NCBI RefSeq assembly: GCF_021442325.1
Contig: NZ_CP087879.1
Span: forward strand, 3,100,001-3,164,000
Reading direction: 5' to 3'
DNA from: Agromyces marinus
Lineage (GTDB): Bacteria > Actinomycetota > Actinomycetes > Actinomycetales > Microbacteriaceae
DNA: 64,000 bases
Part shown: in pieces, positions 25,349 to 34,334 of the stretch
Position numbering within the stretch: the stretch's first letter is position 1
Layout of the letters: each line of letters starts with the position of its first letter
Notes under the pieces: generated by a model
Database searches by the model: none
The model's input: only the letters and a program-made list of their open reading frames with translations
What the model was told of the DNA's origin: nothing
Made by a program: the position numbers and the translations under genes

Positions 25349-27028
25349 TCAGGCGGCGGTGCGGGGGGCGACGACGTGCGGCGCGGCGACGTGTGCGTGC
25401 GCGGCTCGGCCGGCGCGCCAGGTGAGGTAGCCGCCGTCGAGGTTGACGGCGTCGCGACCGTGCTGGGCGAGCAGCCGCACCGCGGTGTGGCCGCGCTGGC
25501 CGACCTTGCAGTGCACGATGAGTCGCCCGGCGGGCAGTTCGCCGATACGCGAGCGGAGTTCGTCGAGCGGCACGTTGATCGAGCCCGGGATGGCGCCGTC
25601 CGCGAACTCGCCCGGCGTGCGCACGTCGACGAGCACGTCGCCCGCCGCCATCGCGGCGTCGAGTTCGTGCCACTGGATCGACGGGGTGAGCCCGTCGACC
25701 GCGTTCAGCGCCACGTAGCCGAGCAGGTTCACCGGGTCCTTGGCCGACGAGAACTGCGGCGCGTAGGCGAGCTCGAGGTCGGCCAGGTCCGACGCGGCGA
25801 GCCCGCCGGCCATCGCGGTCGCGATGACGTCGATGCGCTTGTCGACCCCGTCGCCGCCGACGGCCTGCGCGCCGAGGATCTCGTCGGTCGCGGCATCCAC
25901 GACGAGCTTGAACGCCATCTGCTCGGCACCCGGGTAGTACCCGGCGTGCGAGACGGGGTGGGTGTGGATGACGCGGAGCTCGCGCCCGGAACGGCGCAGC
26001 TGCTTCTCGGGCGAGCCGGTCGAGGCGATCGTGAGGCCCAGGACCCCGACGACGGCGGTGCCGAGGGCGTCGCGGACGCGGATGTCGCGGCCGGTGATCG
26101 CGTCGGCGGCGAGCCGCCCGTGGCGGTTGGCCAGGCCCGCGAGCGCGACGAGCCGGTGCTCGCCGCTGACCGCGTCGACCTTCTCGACGGCGTCGCCGAC
26201 GGCCCAGATGCGGGGGTCGCTCGTGCGCAGGTCGTCGCCGACGCGGATGCCGCCGCGCTCGCCCAGCTCGAGACCTGCCGCGACGGCGAGCGCCGTGTCG
26301 GGCCGCACGCCGATCGATCCGAGCACGAATTCGGCGGGGACGACGGTGCCGTCGTCGAGCTGCCCGGTGTCGGGGCCGAGCTCGGTCACCTGCGTGCCGA
26401 GGCGCACGTCGACGCCGGCCTCGCGGAGGCGCTCGGCGACGGGCGCGGCCATCTCGGGGTCGAGCGGCGGGAGCACCTGGTCGCCGAGTTCGACGAGCGT
26501 GACGCCGAGGCCGCGGTGCACGAGGTTCTCGACCATCTCGAGGCCGATGAAGCCCGCTCCGATGACGAGCGCGCTGCGCGGGGCGTCGTCGAGCTCGGCC
26601 ATGGCGCGGTCGAGGTCGTCGATGTCGCGCAGGGTCAGCATGCGGTCGCCGCCGGGCATGGGCGGCCGTGCCGGGGTGGCGCCGGGCGAGAGCACGAGCG
26701 CGTCGTAGGCCTCGGTGGTCTCCTCGCCGGTGACGAGGTCGCGCACGAGCACGGTCTGCGCCGCCCGATCGATGGCGACGGCTTCGGTCCGCACGCGCAC
26801 GTCGAGGTCGAACCGGGCGGCCAGGGATTCCGGGGTCTGCAGCAGCAGGTCGCCGCGTTCCTCGATGACGCCGCCGAGGTGGTACGGCAGTCCGCAGTTG
26901 GCGAACGAGACGTGCCCGCCGCGCTCGAGCACGGTGATCCGCGCGTGCTCGTCGAGTCGTCGCAGTCGGGTGGCGGCGGACATGCCGCCGGCCACTCCGC
27001 CGATGATGAGGTAGCGCTTCGAGGTCAT
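25349..27028 (-). CDS. CoA-disulfide reductase / persulfide reductase with C-terminal rhodanese domain
   Basis: 559 residues. Pyridine nucleotide-disulfide oxidoreductase fold: FAD site YLIIGGVAGGMSAATRLRR (about 5-23), single redox cysteine in SFANCGLPYHLGG (about 43), NAD site ALVIGAGFIGLEMVENL, and a CoADR dimer domain. The final 90 residues are a rhodanese (DVLVDVRTPGEFADGAIPGS; active Cys in LIVHCKVGQRG). Such fusions reduce CoA or glutathione persulfides and polysulfides. ATG at 27028 chosen; an upstream TTG would fall inside the operator. The gene is preceded by a CsoR/CstR-like palindrome, fitting persulfide control. Confidence 0.92.
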   Translation of the reverse strand: MTSKRYLIIGGVAGGMSAATRLRRLDEHARITVLERGGHVSFANCGLPYHLGGVIEERGDLLLQTPESLAARFDLDVRVRTEAVAIDRAAQTVLVRDLVTGEETTEAYDALVLSPGATPARPPMPGGDRMLTLRDIDDLDRAMAELDDAPRSALVIGAGFIGLEMVENLVHRGLGVTLVELGDQVLPPLDPEMAAPVAERLREAGVDVRLGTQVTELGPDTGQLDDGTVVPAEFVLGSIGVRPDTALAVAAGLELGERGGIRVGDDLRTSDPRIWAVGDAVEKVDAVSGEHRLVALAGLANRHGRLAADAITGRDIRVRDALGTAVVGVLGLTIASTGSPEKQLRRSGRELRVIHTHPVSHAGYYPGAEQMAFKLVVDAATDEILGAQAVGGDGVDKRIDVIATAMAGGLAASDLADLELAYAPQFSSAKDPVNLLGYVALNAVDGLTPSIQWHELDAAMAAGDVLVDVRTPGEFADGAIPGSINVPLDELRSRIGELPAGRLIVHCKVGQRGHTAVRLLAQHGRDAVNLDGGYLTWRAGRAAHAHVAAPHVVAPRTAA

Positions 27029-27044
27029 GGACCGATCGTAGGGC

Positions 27045-27061
27045 AATACCCCCTGGGTATT
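27045..27061 (-). promoter_or_regulatory. CsoR/CstR-type operator
   Basis: AATACCC-CCT-GGGTATT, a perfect 7-bp inverted repeat with 3-nt centre, ending 17 nt before the reductase ATG. Operators of CsoR-family repressors, including the persulfide sensor CstR, are of this ATACCC...GGGTAT type (established knowledge). The cognate repressor is not in this window. Confidence 0.7.
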
Positions 27062-27090
27062 TCCTGACCGTCTCGCAGCGGGCGTGGAAA

Positions 27091-27119
27091 CGGCCCCGCC
27101 GCGCGTCGCGACGGGGCCG
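27091..27119 (-). terminator. Terminator after the SHOCT-domain gene
   Basis: CGGCCCCG / CGGGGCCG arms with a 13-nt GC-rich loop, just after the stop at 27133 and 30 nt before the reductase operator, separating the two genes. Confidence 0.7.
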
Positions 27120-27132
27120 GCATCCGCTCGTC

Positions 27133-27516
27133 TCAGAACTTGTGCCCGAGCGCCTTCGCCTTGATGGCCTCGAACTCGCCGTCCGAGATGACGCCCTGGT
27201 CGCGGAGCGCCTGGGCCTTCGCGATCTCATCGGCCGGACTCGCGAACGAGATCTGCCGGTACTCCTCGGCCGTGTGGTGCTCGTACTCGACCTGCTTGCG
27301 CGCCGAACGCTCGGCCATGCCGTTGCCCCGCGCGATGAGGTACACGAGCCCGGTGATCCACGGGAGGAACACCAGGAAGATCAGCCATACCGCCTTCAAC
27401 CAGCCGTTCAGCGAGTGGTCGCGGAAGATGTCGATCACGATGAAGACGAGCACGACCAGGTACGCGACGTAGGCGAAGGTCCAGAAGAAGAACCAGATCC
27501 AGCTCCAGAGGTCCAC
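27133..27516 (-). CDS. PLDc_N-type membrane protein with C-terminal SHOCT domain
   Basis: 127 residues. Two hydrophobic helices (IWFFFWTFAYVAYLVVLVFI and AVWLIFLVFLPWITGLVYLI) form the short PLDc_N-like anchor; the C-terminus EIAKAQALRDQGVISDGEFEAIKAKAL is a SHOCT helix pair. GTG at 27516 is chosen because AAAGGA precedes it with 7-nt spacing and the helix begins at once; the first start in frame (27552) has no such site. Function unknown; these proteins are common single-gene membrane units in actinobacteria. Confidence 0.85.
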   Translation of the reverse strand: MDLWSWIWFFFWTFAYVAYLVVLVFIVIDIFRDHSLNGWLKAVWLIFLVFLPWITGLVYLIARGNGMAERSARKQVEYEHHTAEEYRQISFASPADEIAKAQALRDQGVISDGEFEAIKAKALGHKF

Positions 27517-27677
27517 GGGGGTTCCTTTCGTCGAGGGGGTGACGAGTGACACCGTACTCGCGGCATCCGCTTCGGATCGGCCTTTGGTCCCGAACCCGGC
27601 CCCGGCGCGTCGCTACATTCCCCATGGGACGGACGACGGACGACGGCCCGAATCGACTCGAACCGGGGGGTGCGTCG

Positions 27678-29186
27678 ATGAGCGCAGCGGATGCCGCAGC
27701 GGAGCGGCCGCGGAATGCCGCGATGTCCAGGGCCAAGGCCGTACCCGGCACCATGTGGATCTCGTGGATCGCGCTGGCCCTGATGACCACGAGCTCGGTG
27801 GCGAGCCTCCGGCCGGCGCCGACCATGGCGATCTACGGGCTCGCCGCGATCTTCCTGTACCTCGTCCCCGCGATCGTGTTCCTGCTGCCGACCTCGCTCG
27901 TCGCCGCGGAACTCGCATCCGGCTGGGAGGGCGGCGTCTACAAGTGGGTGTCCACCGGCATCTCGAAACCCATGGGCTTCCTCGCCGTCTGGTGCCAGTT
28001 CGCGATGACGATCTTCTACTACCCGAGCCTGCTCGGTTTCGTCGCAGCGACGCTCGCGTACGTCATCAACCCGAACCTCGCCTCGAGCGGCGTCTGGACG
28101 GCACTGGTGATCATGGTCTGCTACTGGTCGGGCGTCTTCATCTCCTCGCGCGGGACCAAGGGCGTCGCCGGCCTCGCCAGCGGCGGGCTCATCATCGGCA
28201 CGCTCATCCCGGGCGCCGTGCTCGTACTGCTCGGCGCGGTGTTCCTCGGCCAGGGCAACCCGTCGGCGGCGCCGATGACGGCGGACAACCTGCTCCCCCA
28301 GTGGGCGGGCCTGGCGAGCCTCGTGCTCATCGTCAACAACTTCCTGTCGTACAGCGGCATGGAGATGAACGCGGTGCACGTGTCGTCGCTGAAGAACCCC
28401 GCGCGCGAGTACCCGAAGGCGATGTTCCTGGCCATGGGGCTCGTGCTGGTCATCTTCATCCTCCCGGCGCTCGCGATCAGCTGGGTGGTGCCGGCCGAGC
28501 AGCTCTCGCTCACGGCCGGGGTCATGCAGGCGTTCGACGCCGTCTTCGCCGCCTTCTCGGTGTCGTGGCTCACGCCCATCGTGGGCATCATGCTGGTCGC
28601 GGCATCCCTCGGCGGCATGCTCACCTGGCTCGCCGGGCCGTCGAAGGGCCTGCTGCTGATCTCGCGCGAGGAGGGCTACCTCCCGCCGTTCCTGCAGAAG
28701 CTCAACAAGAACGGCGTGCAGCAGAACCTGCTCGTGACCCAGGGCGTCGTCACCTCGATCATCGCCCTCGGGTACGCGCTCATCCCGAACGTGTCGAGCG
28801 CCTACTGGATCTTCTCGGTGATCACCACGCAGGTGTACCTGATCATGTACCTGCTGATGTTCGTGGCGGCCATCCGGCTGCGGAGGACGCACCCCGACCA
28901 CCCGCGCGGCTACCGAGCGCCGATGCTCATCGGGCTCGCCGGCATGGGGTTCGCCGCCTCGCTCGCCGCACTGCTGGTCGGGTTCATCCCGCCCTCGCAG
29001 TTCAGCGGCGGCAGCCCCCTGGTCTACTTCGCGATCGTCGCGGGCGGCGCCCTCGGGCTCGGGCTGCTCGTGCCGTTCCTGTTCTACAAGTTGCGCAAGC
29101 CGTCGTGGAAGATGCCCGGTGAAGCGGATGCCTCGGGGCCGCCGCCCGCGGCCGAGGCCGACGGATCGGAGGCGAACCCCTCATGA
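27678..29186 (+). CDS. GadC-like amino-acid antiporter (APC superfamily)
   Basis: 502-residue, 12-helix permease. Sequence blocks match the glutamate:GABA antiporter subgroup: AELASGWEGGVYKWVSTGI, NFLSYSGMEMNAVHVSSLKN then PAREYPKAM, TAGVMQAF, TWLAGPSKGLLLISREEGYL and KLNKNGVQQNLLVTQGVVTS. Start placed at the ATG at 27678 (GGGGGG upstream), which leaves a short polar N-terminus; earlier starts (27624, 27546) are possible. The stop overlaps the next gene by 4 nt. A glutamate decarboxylase is encoded 19 kb away in this window, so glutamate/GABA exchange is plausible, though the substrate could be another amino acid. Confidence 0.85.
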   Translation: MSAADAAAERPRNAAMSRAKAVPGTMWISWIALALMTTSSVASLRPAPTMAIYGLAAIFLYLVPAIVFLLPTSLVAAELASGWEGGVYKWVSTGISKPMGFLAVWCQFAMTIFYYPSLLGFVAATLAYVINPNLASSGVWTALVIMVCYWSGVFISSRGTKGVAGLASGGLIIGTLIPGAVLVLLGAVFLGQGNPSAAPMTADNLLPQWAGLASLVLIVNNFLSYSGMEMNAVHVSSLKNPAREYPKAMFLAMGLVLVIFILPALAISWVVPAEQLSLTAGVMQAFDAVFAAFSVSWLTPIVGIMLVAASLGGMLTWLAGPSKGLLLISREEGYLPPFLQKLNKNGVQQNLLVTQGVVTSIIALGYALIPNVSSAYWIFSVITTQVYLIMYLLMFVAAIRLRRTHPDHPRGYRAPMLIGLAGMGFAASLAALLVGFIPPSQFSGGSPLVYFAIVAGGALGLGLLVPFLFYKLRKPSWKMPGEADASGPPPAAEADGSEANPS

Positions 29187-29635
29187 GCACGGACACCGAG
29201 AACCAGGGCACGCGAGAGCGTTCGGTGATCTACGTCATCACCGTCGTGGTGCTGGTCGTCCTGGCCGCGATCGCACTGCTCTCCTTCGTGACGGCCCGCC
29301 AGGGCGCCCGCGCCGAGCAGAAGGCCGAGGAGTTCATCCAGTCCCTCGAGGACGCGGGCGTCGACGTGTCGTTCTCGCCGCAGCAGGTCGCCGACCTCCT
29401 CGGCGAGGACGGCGGATTCGTGTGCGCCGACCCGAACGACGCCCTCACCCGGGCGCTCCTGCTCGGGGCGCTCGGCAACGGCGCGGGCGGACCGGGTCAG
29501 CGCCCGACGATCGCCGACAACCGGCTGCTCCAGGGCGAGCTGCTGGTGATTCAGACCTACTGTCCCGACGAGGCGGAGGAGTTCCAGCGATTCATCGACG
29601 GCCTCGAGACCGCCGACGACGGGAACGCATCGTGA
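29183..29635 (+). CDS. Small single-span membrane protein of unknown function
   Basis: 150 residues: short polar N-terminus, one transmembrane helix (VIYVITVVVLVVLAAIALLS), then an extracytoplasmic acidic helical domain with two cysteines (GGFVCADPND and VIQTYCPDEAEE) that could form a disulfide. Overlaps both neighbours by 4 nt (ATGA upstream, GTGA downstream), so it is made together with the antiporter and the dipeptidase. Not recognised; perhaps an accessory subunit of the transporter or an anchor for the peptidase. Confidence 0.8.
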   Translation: MSTDTENQGTRERSVIYVITVVVLVVLAAIALLSFVTARQGARAEQKAEEFIQSLEDAGVDVSFSPQQVADLLGEDGGFVCADPNDALTRALLLGALGNGAGGPGQRPTIADNRLLQGELLVIQTYCPDEAEEFQRFIDGLETADDGNAS

Positions 29636-30981
29636 GCGAGGCGATCCCGGAGCGCATCCGCGCGATGATGCCTGCGGCTCGCGGCGAACTCGCCGAGCTC
29701 GTCGCGCTCCGCTCGGTCGCCGACCCCCGCCAGTTCCCGCCGGAGGAGTGCGCGAGGGCCGCCGAGTGGGTTCGCGGGCGCTTCGCCGACCTCGGCTTCG
29801 CCGACGCCCGCCTCGAGCGCACGCCCGACGGAAGCGACGCGGTCGTCGGCGCCCGCCCGTGCGGCGACGACGACGCGCCGACCGTGCTGCTCTACGCCCA
29901 CTACGACGTGCAGCCGCCGCTCGACGAGTCCGCGTGGAGGACGCCGCCGTTCGAACTCACCGACGTCGACGGCCGCTGGGCCGGACGCGGGGCGGCGGAC
30001 TGCAAGGGCAACATCCTCATGCACCTGCTCGCACTCCGCGCACTGGCGGACGAGGTCCCCGTGAACCTGAAGCTCGTGGTCGAGGGCTCCGAGGAGCAGG
30101 GCACGGGCGGGCTCGAGCGTTTCGTCGAGGCGCACCCCGACGTGCTCCGCGCCGACGCGATCCTCGTGTGCGACACCGGGAACGCGGCGGTCGGCCGGCC
30201 CGCCGCGACGGTCTCGCTGCGCGGGATGGCCAACGTCGTCGTCCGGGTGCGGACCCTCGCGTCGGAGGTGCACTCGGGCATGTTCGGCGGGCCGGCACCG
30301 GACGCGCTCGCTGCGCTCATCGCGATCCTCGCCACGCTCCGCGCACCCGACGGGAGCACGACGATCACGGGCCTCGACCGGAGCCGTTCCTGGACCGGCG
30401 AACCGTACGACACCGCGCAGTTCCGCGGCGACGCCGGGGTGCTCGACGGCGTCGACCTGCTCGGCGACGGGTCGGTGGCCGACGAACTGTGGGCCCGCCC
30501 CGCGGTCACCGTGCTCGGCATCGACTGCCCGCCCGTCGTCGGCTCGACGGCCGCGATCGTGCCCGCGGCCGCGGCACGCCTCAACCTGCGGATCCCGCCC
30601 GGCACCGACCCGACGGCCGCACACGACGCCCTCGTCGCGCACCTGCGGGCCGCGACCCCGTGGAATGCGCACGTCGAGGTCGAGACCGAGGCGGTGGGAG
30701 CCCCCTTCCGCGCCTCGATCGACGGCCCCGCGTTCCGGACGATGAGCGCGGCGATGGAGCAGGCGTTCGGCACGCCGATGACGACGCTCGGCCAGGGCGG
30801 CTCGATCCCGCTGTGCAACGTGTTCGCAGACACCTACCCCGGCGCCGAGATCATCCTGATGGGGGTCGAGGAACCGCTCGCGCTCATCCACGCACCCAAC
30901 GAGAGCGTCGATCCGCGCGAGATCGAGCGGCTCGCGGTCGCGGAGGCGCTGTTCCTGCGGGCGTACGCGACCGCGCGCTGA
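29632..30981 (+). CDS. M20 family dipeptidase
   Basis: Zinc dipeptidase/carboxypeptidase of the CNDP/PepV-like group. Metal ligands visible in LLYAHYDVQPP (His, Asp), GRGAADCKGN (Asp), VVEGSEEQGTGGL (Glu-Glu) and VCDTGN; the lid/dimer domain starts at ATVSLRGMANVVVRV with EVHSGMFGG. 449 residues; GTG at 29632 overlaps the preceding stop (GTGA). No signal peptide, so cytosolic. As third gene of the antiporter operon it could release amino acids from dipeptides that feed exchange. Confidence 0.92.
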   Translation: MSEAIPERIRAMMPAARGELAELVALRSVADPRQFPPEECARAAEWVRGRFADLGFADARLERTPDGSDAVVGARPCGDDDAPTVLLYAHYDVQPPLDESAWRTPPFELTDVDGRWAGRGAADCKGNILMHLLALRALADEVPVNLKLVVEGSEEQGTGGLERFVEAHPDVLRADAILVCDTGNAAVGRPAATVSLRGMANVVVRVRTLASEVHSGMFGGPAPDALAALIAILATLRAPDGSTTITGLDRSRSWTGEPYDTAQFRGDAGVLDGVDLLGDGSVADELWARPAVTVLGIDCPPVVGSTAAIVPAAAARLNLRIPPGTDPTAAHDALVAHLRAATPWNAHVEVETEAVGAPFRASIDGPAFRTMSAAMEQAFGTPMTTLGQGGSIPLCNVFADTYPGAEIILMGVEEPLALIHAPNESVDPREIERLAVAEALFLRAYATAR

Positions 30982-31011
30982 GCGCGCCGGCGCCCGCGTG
31001 CAACCGACCGG

Positions 31012-31179
31012 TCAGGTGTCGCGCTCGACGGGCGCGACGTCTTCGCGGTGGTCGTCCTCTCCGCCCGGCGGGAAGTCGAGCCGCCCTGGGCGGCGGCTGA
31101 GGCCCACCACGCTCGCGATGAGCCCGCCCCACACGAGCGCGACCGCGAGGACGAGGAAGAACACTGCGGTGGCGGTCAC
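31012..31179 (-). CDS. metS: MetS-type small subunit of an NSS amino-acid importer
   Basis: 55 residues: one transmembrane helix (AVFFLVLAVALVWGGLIASV) followed by a short basic-acidic tail, the pattern of the methionine/alanine importer small subunit MetS. The GTG at 31179 overlaps the stop of the large NSS transporter by 4 nt, as expected for this pair. Longer in-frame starts would extend it with proline/arginine-rich sequence from within the transporter gene and are rejected. Required with MetP for methionine and alanine uptake in Corynebacterium (established). Confidence 0.85.
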   Translation of the reverse strand: MTATAVFFLVLAVALVWGGLIASVVGLSRRPGRLDFPPGGEDDHREDVAPVERDT

Positions 31180-32780
31180 GACCGTCCCCCTTCCGTCGAG
31201 GCGCCGGCATCGGCGCGGGAACCGCCCTCGGGCAGCGCCGGCCACGGCCGGAATCCGTCAGGGCTCCGGCGCCATCGGATCGCGGTGAGCACGAACGCCG
31301 CGAGCACGAACACGAGCACGGTGCCCCAGCCCATGAGCGCGAGGTACCACGACGGGTACCCCTCGTAGCCGTCGACGATGAGCGTCACGATGCGCGAGAC
31401 GAGCATGTAGCCGAGCACGATCGGCGCGAGGACGCCGGCGAGCACCGTCCAGATCCCGCCGACGCGGAAGGTCGACACGGCGTTCAGGTGGGAGCGCAGC
31501 TCGCTGCCCTTGCGCAGCACCCAGAACGCGAAGACCCCCGCGAGCACAGCGGATGCCACGATGCCGATGTTGTTCGCCCAGTTGTCGACGGTGTCGAGCG
31601 CGATGAGCCCGGTCGTGGTCGAGAACAGCAGCACCGAGAGCACCATCGCGACCAGGCCCACGCGGATCGCCGCCTGGCGCGGCGAGAGCCCGAACTTCTC
31701 CTGGAAGCCGGCCGAGACCACCTGCAGCACCGACAGCAGCGAGGTGAATCCGGCCATCGCGAGCGACCCGAAGAAGAGGATGCCGAAGATCGGCCCGCCC
31801 GGCATCTGCGACACGATCGCGGGGAACGTGATGAACGAGAGGCCGACGCCCGTGAGCCCCTCGAGTTCGGCGACGTCCACACCCTGCTGGAAGGCGAAGA
31901 AGCCGAGCGTCGCGAACACCCCGATGCCGGCGAGGATCTCGAACGACGAGTTCGCGAACGCGACGACGAGCCCCGGCGTGGTGAGGTTCGATCGCCGCCT
32001 GCGGTACGACGCGTAGGTGATCATGATGCCGAACGCGATCGAGAGCGAGAAGAAGATCTGGCTGTAGGCAGCGATCCACACGTTCGGGTCGGCGAGCGCG
32101 GCGAAGTCCGGCGTGAACAGCGCGTTCAGGCCGTCGGCGGCGCCGTCGAGGAACAGCGAGCGGATGACGAGGGCGGCGAATGCGACCACCAGCAGCGGCA
32201 GGAAGATCACGTTGATGCGCTGCACGCCGCGCGCGACGCCGAAGGCGAGCACGACGATGACCGCGACCCAGATCAGCACGAGCGGGATCAGCACGGCCGG
32301 GACGAACGTGAACGACAGCCCGGGGTCGCTCACCTGGAGGTAGTCGCCGACGAGGAACCCGGCCGTGTCGTCGCCCCAGCGCAGGTCGAAGGAGAACACG
32401 AAGTAGCTCGCGGCCCACGCGATGACCACCGTGTAGTAGAGCGCGATGACGAAGCAGATCATCACCTGGAACCAGCCGAGGCTCTCGAGCCACTTCATCC
32501 GGCCGCCGCCGAGCCGCCGGAACGCGGTCGGCGCGGACCCGCGGAACCGGTGCCCGATCGCGTAGTCGAGGAACAGGATCGGGATGCCGGCTGTGACGAG
32601 TGCGACGAGGTAGGGGATGAGGAACGCCCCGCCGCCGTTCTCGTAGGCCACGCCCGGGAAGCGCCAGATGTTGCCGAGCCCGACCGCCGATCCGATCGCG
32701 GCGAGGATGAACCCGACCTGACCCGTCCACTGCTCGCGCGGTTGCGCGCCCGCCACGTGCTCACCTGCGGATGTCGACAT
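31176..32780 (-). CDS. metP: Sodium-dependent NSS/SNF transporter, MetP-like
   Basis: 534 residues, about 12 helices of the LeuT fold. Helix 1 reads GFILAAIGSAVGLGNIWRFP (sodium and substrate site), followed by ENGGGAFLIPYL; helix 6 region ALADPNVWIAAYSQIFFSLS with FGIMITYASY. Start at the ATG at 32780 (GGGGGG upstream); an earlier in-frame start adds 12 residues. Followed by the overlapping MetS subunit, which points to methionine or alanine import. It lies 45 nt after the DUF2252 gene on the same strand and may share its transcript. Confidence 0.92.
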   Translation of the reverse strand: MSTSAGEHVAGAQPREQWTGQVGFILAAIGSAVGLGNIWRFPGVAYENGGGAFLIPYLVALVTAGIPILFLDYAIGHRFRGSAPTAFRRLGGGRMKWLESLGWFQVMICFVIALYYTVVIAWAASYFVFSFDLRWGDDTAGFLVGDYLQVSDPGLSFTFVPAVLIPLVLIWVAVIVVLAFGVARGVQRINVIFLPLLVVAFAALVIRSLFLDGAADGLNALFTPDFAALADPNVWIAAYSQIFFSLSIAFGIMITYASYRRRRSNLTTPGLVVAFANSSFEILAGIGVFATLGFFAFQQGVDVAELEGLTGVGLSFITFPAIVSQMPGGPIFGILFFGSLAMAGFTSLLSVLQVVSAGFQEKFGLSPRQAAIRVGLVAMVLSVLLFSTTTGLIALDTVDNWANNIGIVASAVLAGVFAFWVLRKGSELRSHLNAVSTFRVGGIWTVLAGVLAPIVLGYMLVSRIVTLIVDGYEGYPSWYLALMGWGTVLVFVLAAFVLTAIRWRRSPDGFRPWPALPEGGSRADAGASTEGGRS

Positions 32781-32825
32781 CGCCCCCCGGCCCTCCTCGT
32801 CGTGCCGCGGCGCCATCGCCTCGGC

Positions 32826-34334
32826 TCACTCCTGCACCGTACCAACCCCGCGCGGCCCGAGGCGACCGGATGCCAGGGCTCGCGTGAACTCGGCGAAGTC
32901 TCGATCGTTCTGGTCGGCGTAGTCGGCCGCGAACGCCGCGACGGCCCGATCGAACCGGTCGGACGCGCCGAGGTACTCGGCGATCGCGACCCGGTCGCCG
33001 GCGCGCGCGTGCGCGCGGGCGAGGGTCTGCCCGCACGCCTCCGCGTACAGCACGAGCCCGCGCGGGCGCATCCGTTCGATGTCGGCCGAGCCCTTCCAGT
33101 CGTGCAGTTGGCGCAGGTAGAAGTCGCGCACGACGCCGTCCTGCGCGACGATCCGCTGCCACCCGAGGAACAGGTCGCTCGAGGACTGCATGAGCCGCTG
33201 GCCCTGCACGACCCGCTCGCCGTGCTGCTCGTACCGGCTCGGCCCGAGGAAGCGCTCGAGCACCGACGCCTCGGCCTGCTTCGCCTGCAGCAGCAACGGG
33301 TCGCCGTCGTCGCGGCCGCGGAGCAGCACGACCCACGCGCGCGTGCCGACGCTGCCGACGCCGACGACCTTGCGCGCCATGTGGACGTACTCGAACTCGG
33401 AGATCGGATGCCGCGGCAGCCGCAGCGTCGACCGGTACTGCTGCAGGATGCGGCGCATGATGCGCTCGATCTCCTCGGCGTCGGCCCCGACCTCGTCGAG
33501 GTCCTCGACGGGCACGATGAGCGGGGGGTCGGCGGTGATCCGCATCCGCCCGTCGGCGTCGACCCCGACGAGCTTGGAGAACGCCCGCACGCTGTCGCGC
33601 GCACGCGACCGGTCGAGCATGGCGTCCGTGCGCGCCACCTGGCCCTTGCCGACCCGATTCGCCTCGAGCTCGCGCTGGAGCCGATCCCGGATCTGGTCGG
33701 CGTCGAGCCGGTCGTACCAGGCCTCCATGACCCCGGCACGCGCCGCGCTGCGCATCCGCTCGCGGTACGCGCGGACGACGGTGAGGACGACACGCTCGCG
33801 TTCGGCGCCGCCGATCCCCCGATGGCGGGCGGCGACCTCGAAGCTCGCCGCGAGCCGCTCGACATCCCACTCCCACGGGCCCGGGAGGGTCTCGTCGAAG
33901 TCGTTGATGTCGAACACGAGGTCGCGTTCGACCGACGCGAACACCCCGAAGTTCGACAGGTGCGCGTCACCGCAGATCTGCGTCGTGATGCCCGAGACCG
34001 GGGTCTCGGCGAGGTCGGCCGCCATGATGAGGGCGGCCCCGCGGTAGAAGTCGAACGGCGTGCGCGCCATCCGCTCGTACCGGAGCGGGACGAGTTCGGG
34101 CACGCGGGTGCGGGCCTGCTCCTCGAGCAGCGCGATCGGGTCGCCCCGGCCGGGCGGCGGCGTCCACCCGGCGTGCGACCTGCGGGGCGCGCGGGCACGC
34201 GCGGCACGGCCCGCTCGGGCGCGCGCTGCGAAGTCGTCACGGGGCGCGAGTTCGCCGATGCCGGTGGCATCCGCTTCGGACATCGGCTCGGCGGGCACCG
34301 CCGCGCCGTCGAAGCCGACCGGCCCGGTCATCAT
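32826..34334 (-). CDS. DUF2252 domain protein
   Basis: 502 residues of the DUF2252 family, distantly related to aminoglycoside-kinase-like folds. Conserved blocks: ALLEEQARTRVPELVPLRYE, FYRGAALIMAADLA, QICGDAHLSNFGVFASVERD, VFDINDFDETLPGPWEWDV and GVGSVGTRAWVVLL. The HLSNFG and FDINDFDE segments sit where kinase-like folds carry catalytic and metal Asp residues. The ATG at 34334 overlaps the efflux-pump stop by 4 nt. Substrate unknown; coupling to a DHA2 pump could mean modification of an exported compound. Confidence 0.88.
   Translation of the reverse strand: MMTGPVGFDGAAVPAEPMSEADATGIGELAPRDDFAARARAGRAARARAPRRSHAGWTPPPGRGDPIALLEEQARTRVPELVPLRYERMARTPFDFYRGAALIMAADLAETPVSGITTQICGDAHLSNFGVFASVERDLVFDINDFDETLPGPWEWDVERLAASFEVAARHRGIGGAERERVVLTVVRAYRERMRSAARAGVMEAWYDRLDADQIRDRLQRELEANRVGKGQVARTDAMLDRSRARDSVRAFSKLVGVDADGRMRITADPPLIVPVEDLDEVGADAEEIERIMRRILQQYRSTLRLPRHPISEFEYVHMARKVVGVGSVGTRAWVVLLRGRDDGDPLLLQAKQAEASVLERFLGPSRYEQHGERVVQGQRLMQSSSDLFLGWQRIVAQDGVVRDFYLRQLHDWKGSADIERMRPRGLVLYAEACGQTLARAHARAGDRVAIAEYLGASDRFDRAVAAFAADYADQNDRDFAEFTRALASGRLGPRGVGTVQE

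Noticed and set aside
23621..27067. Very long open frame on the plus strand
   Set aside because: It runs antisense over the MalT-type regulator, DUF7144 and CoA-disulfide reductase genes, is rich in Arg/Asp/Val/Gly without folds, and is explained by high GC in third codon positions of the opposite genes.
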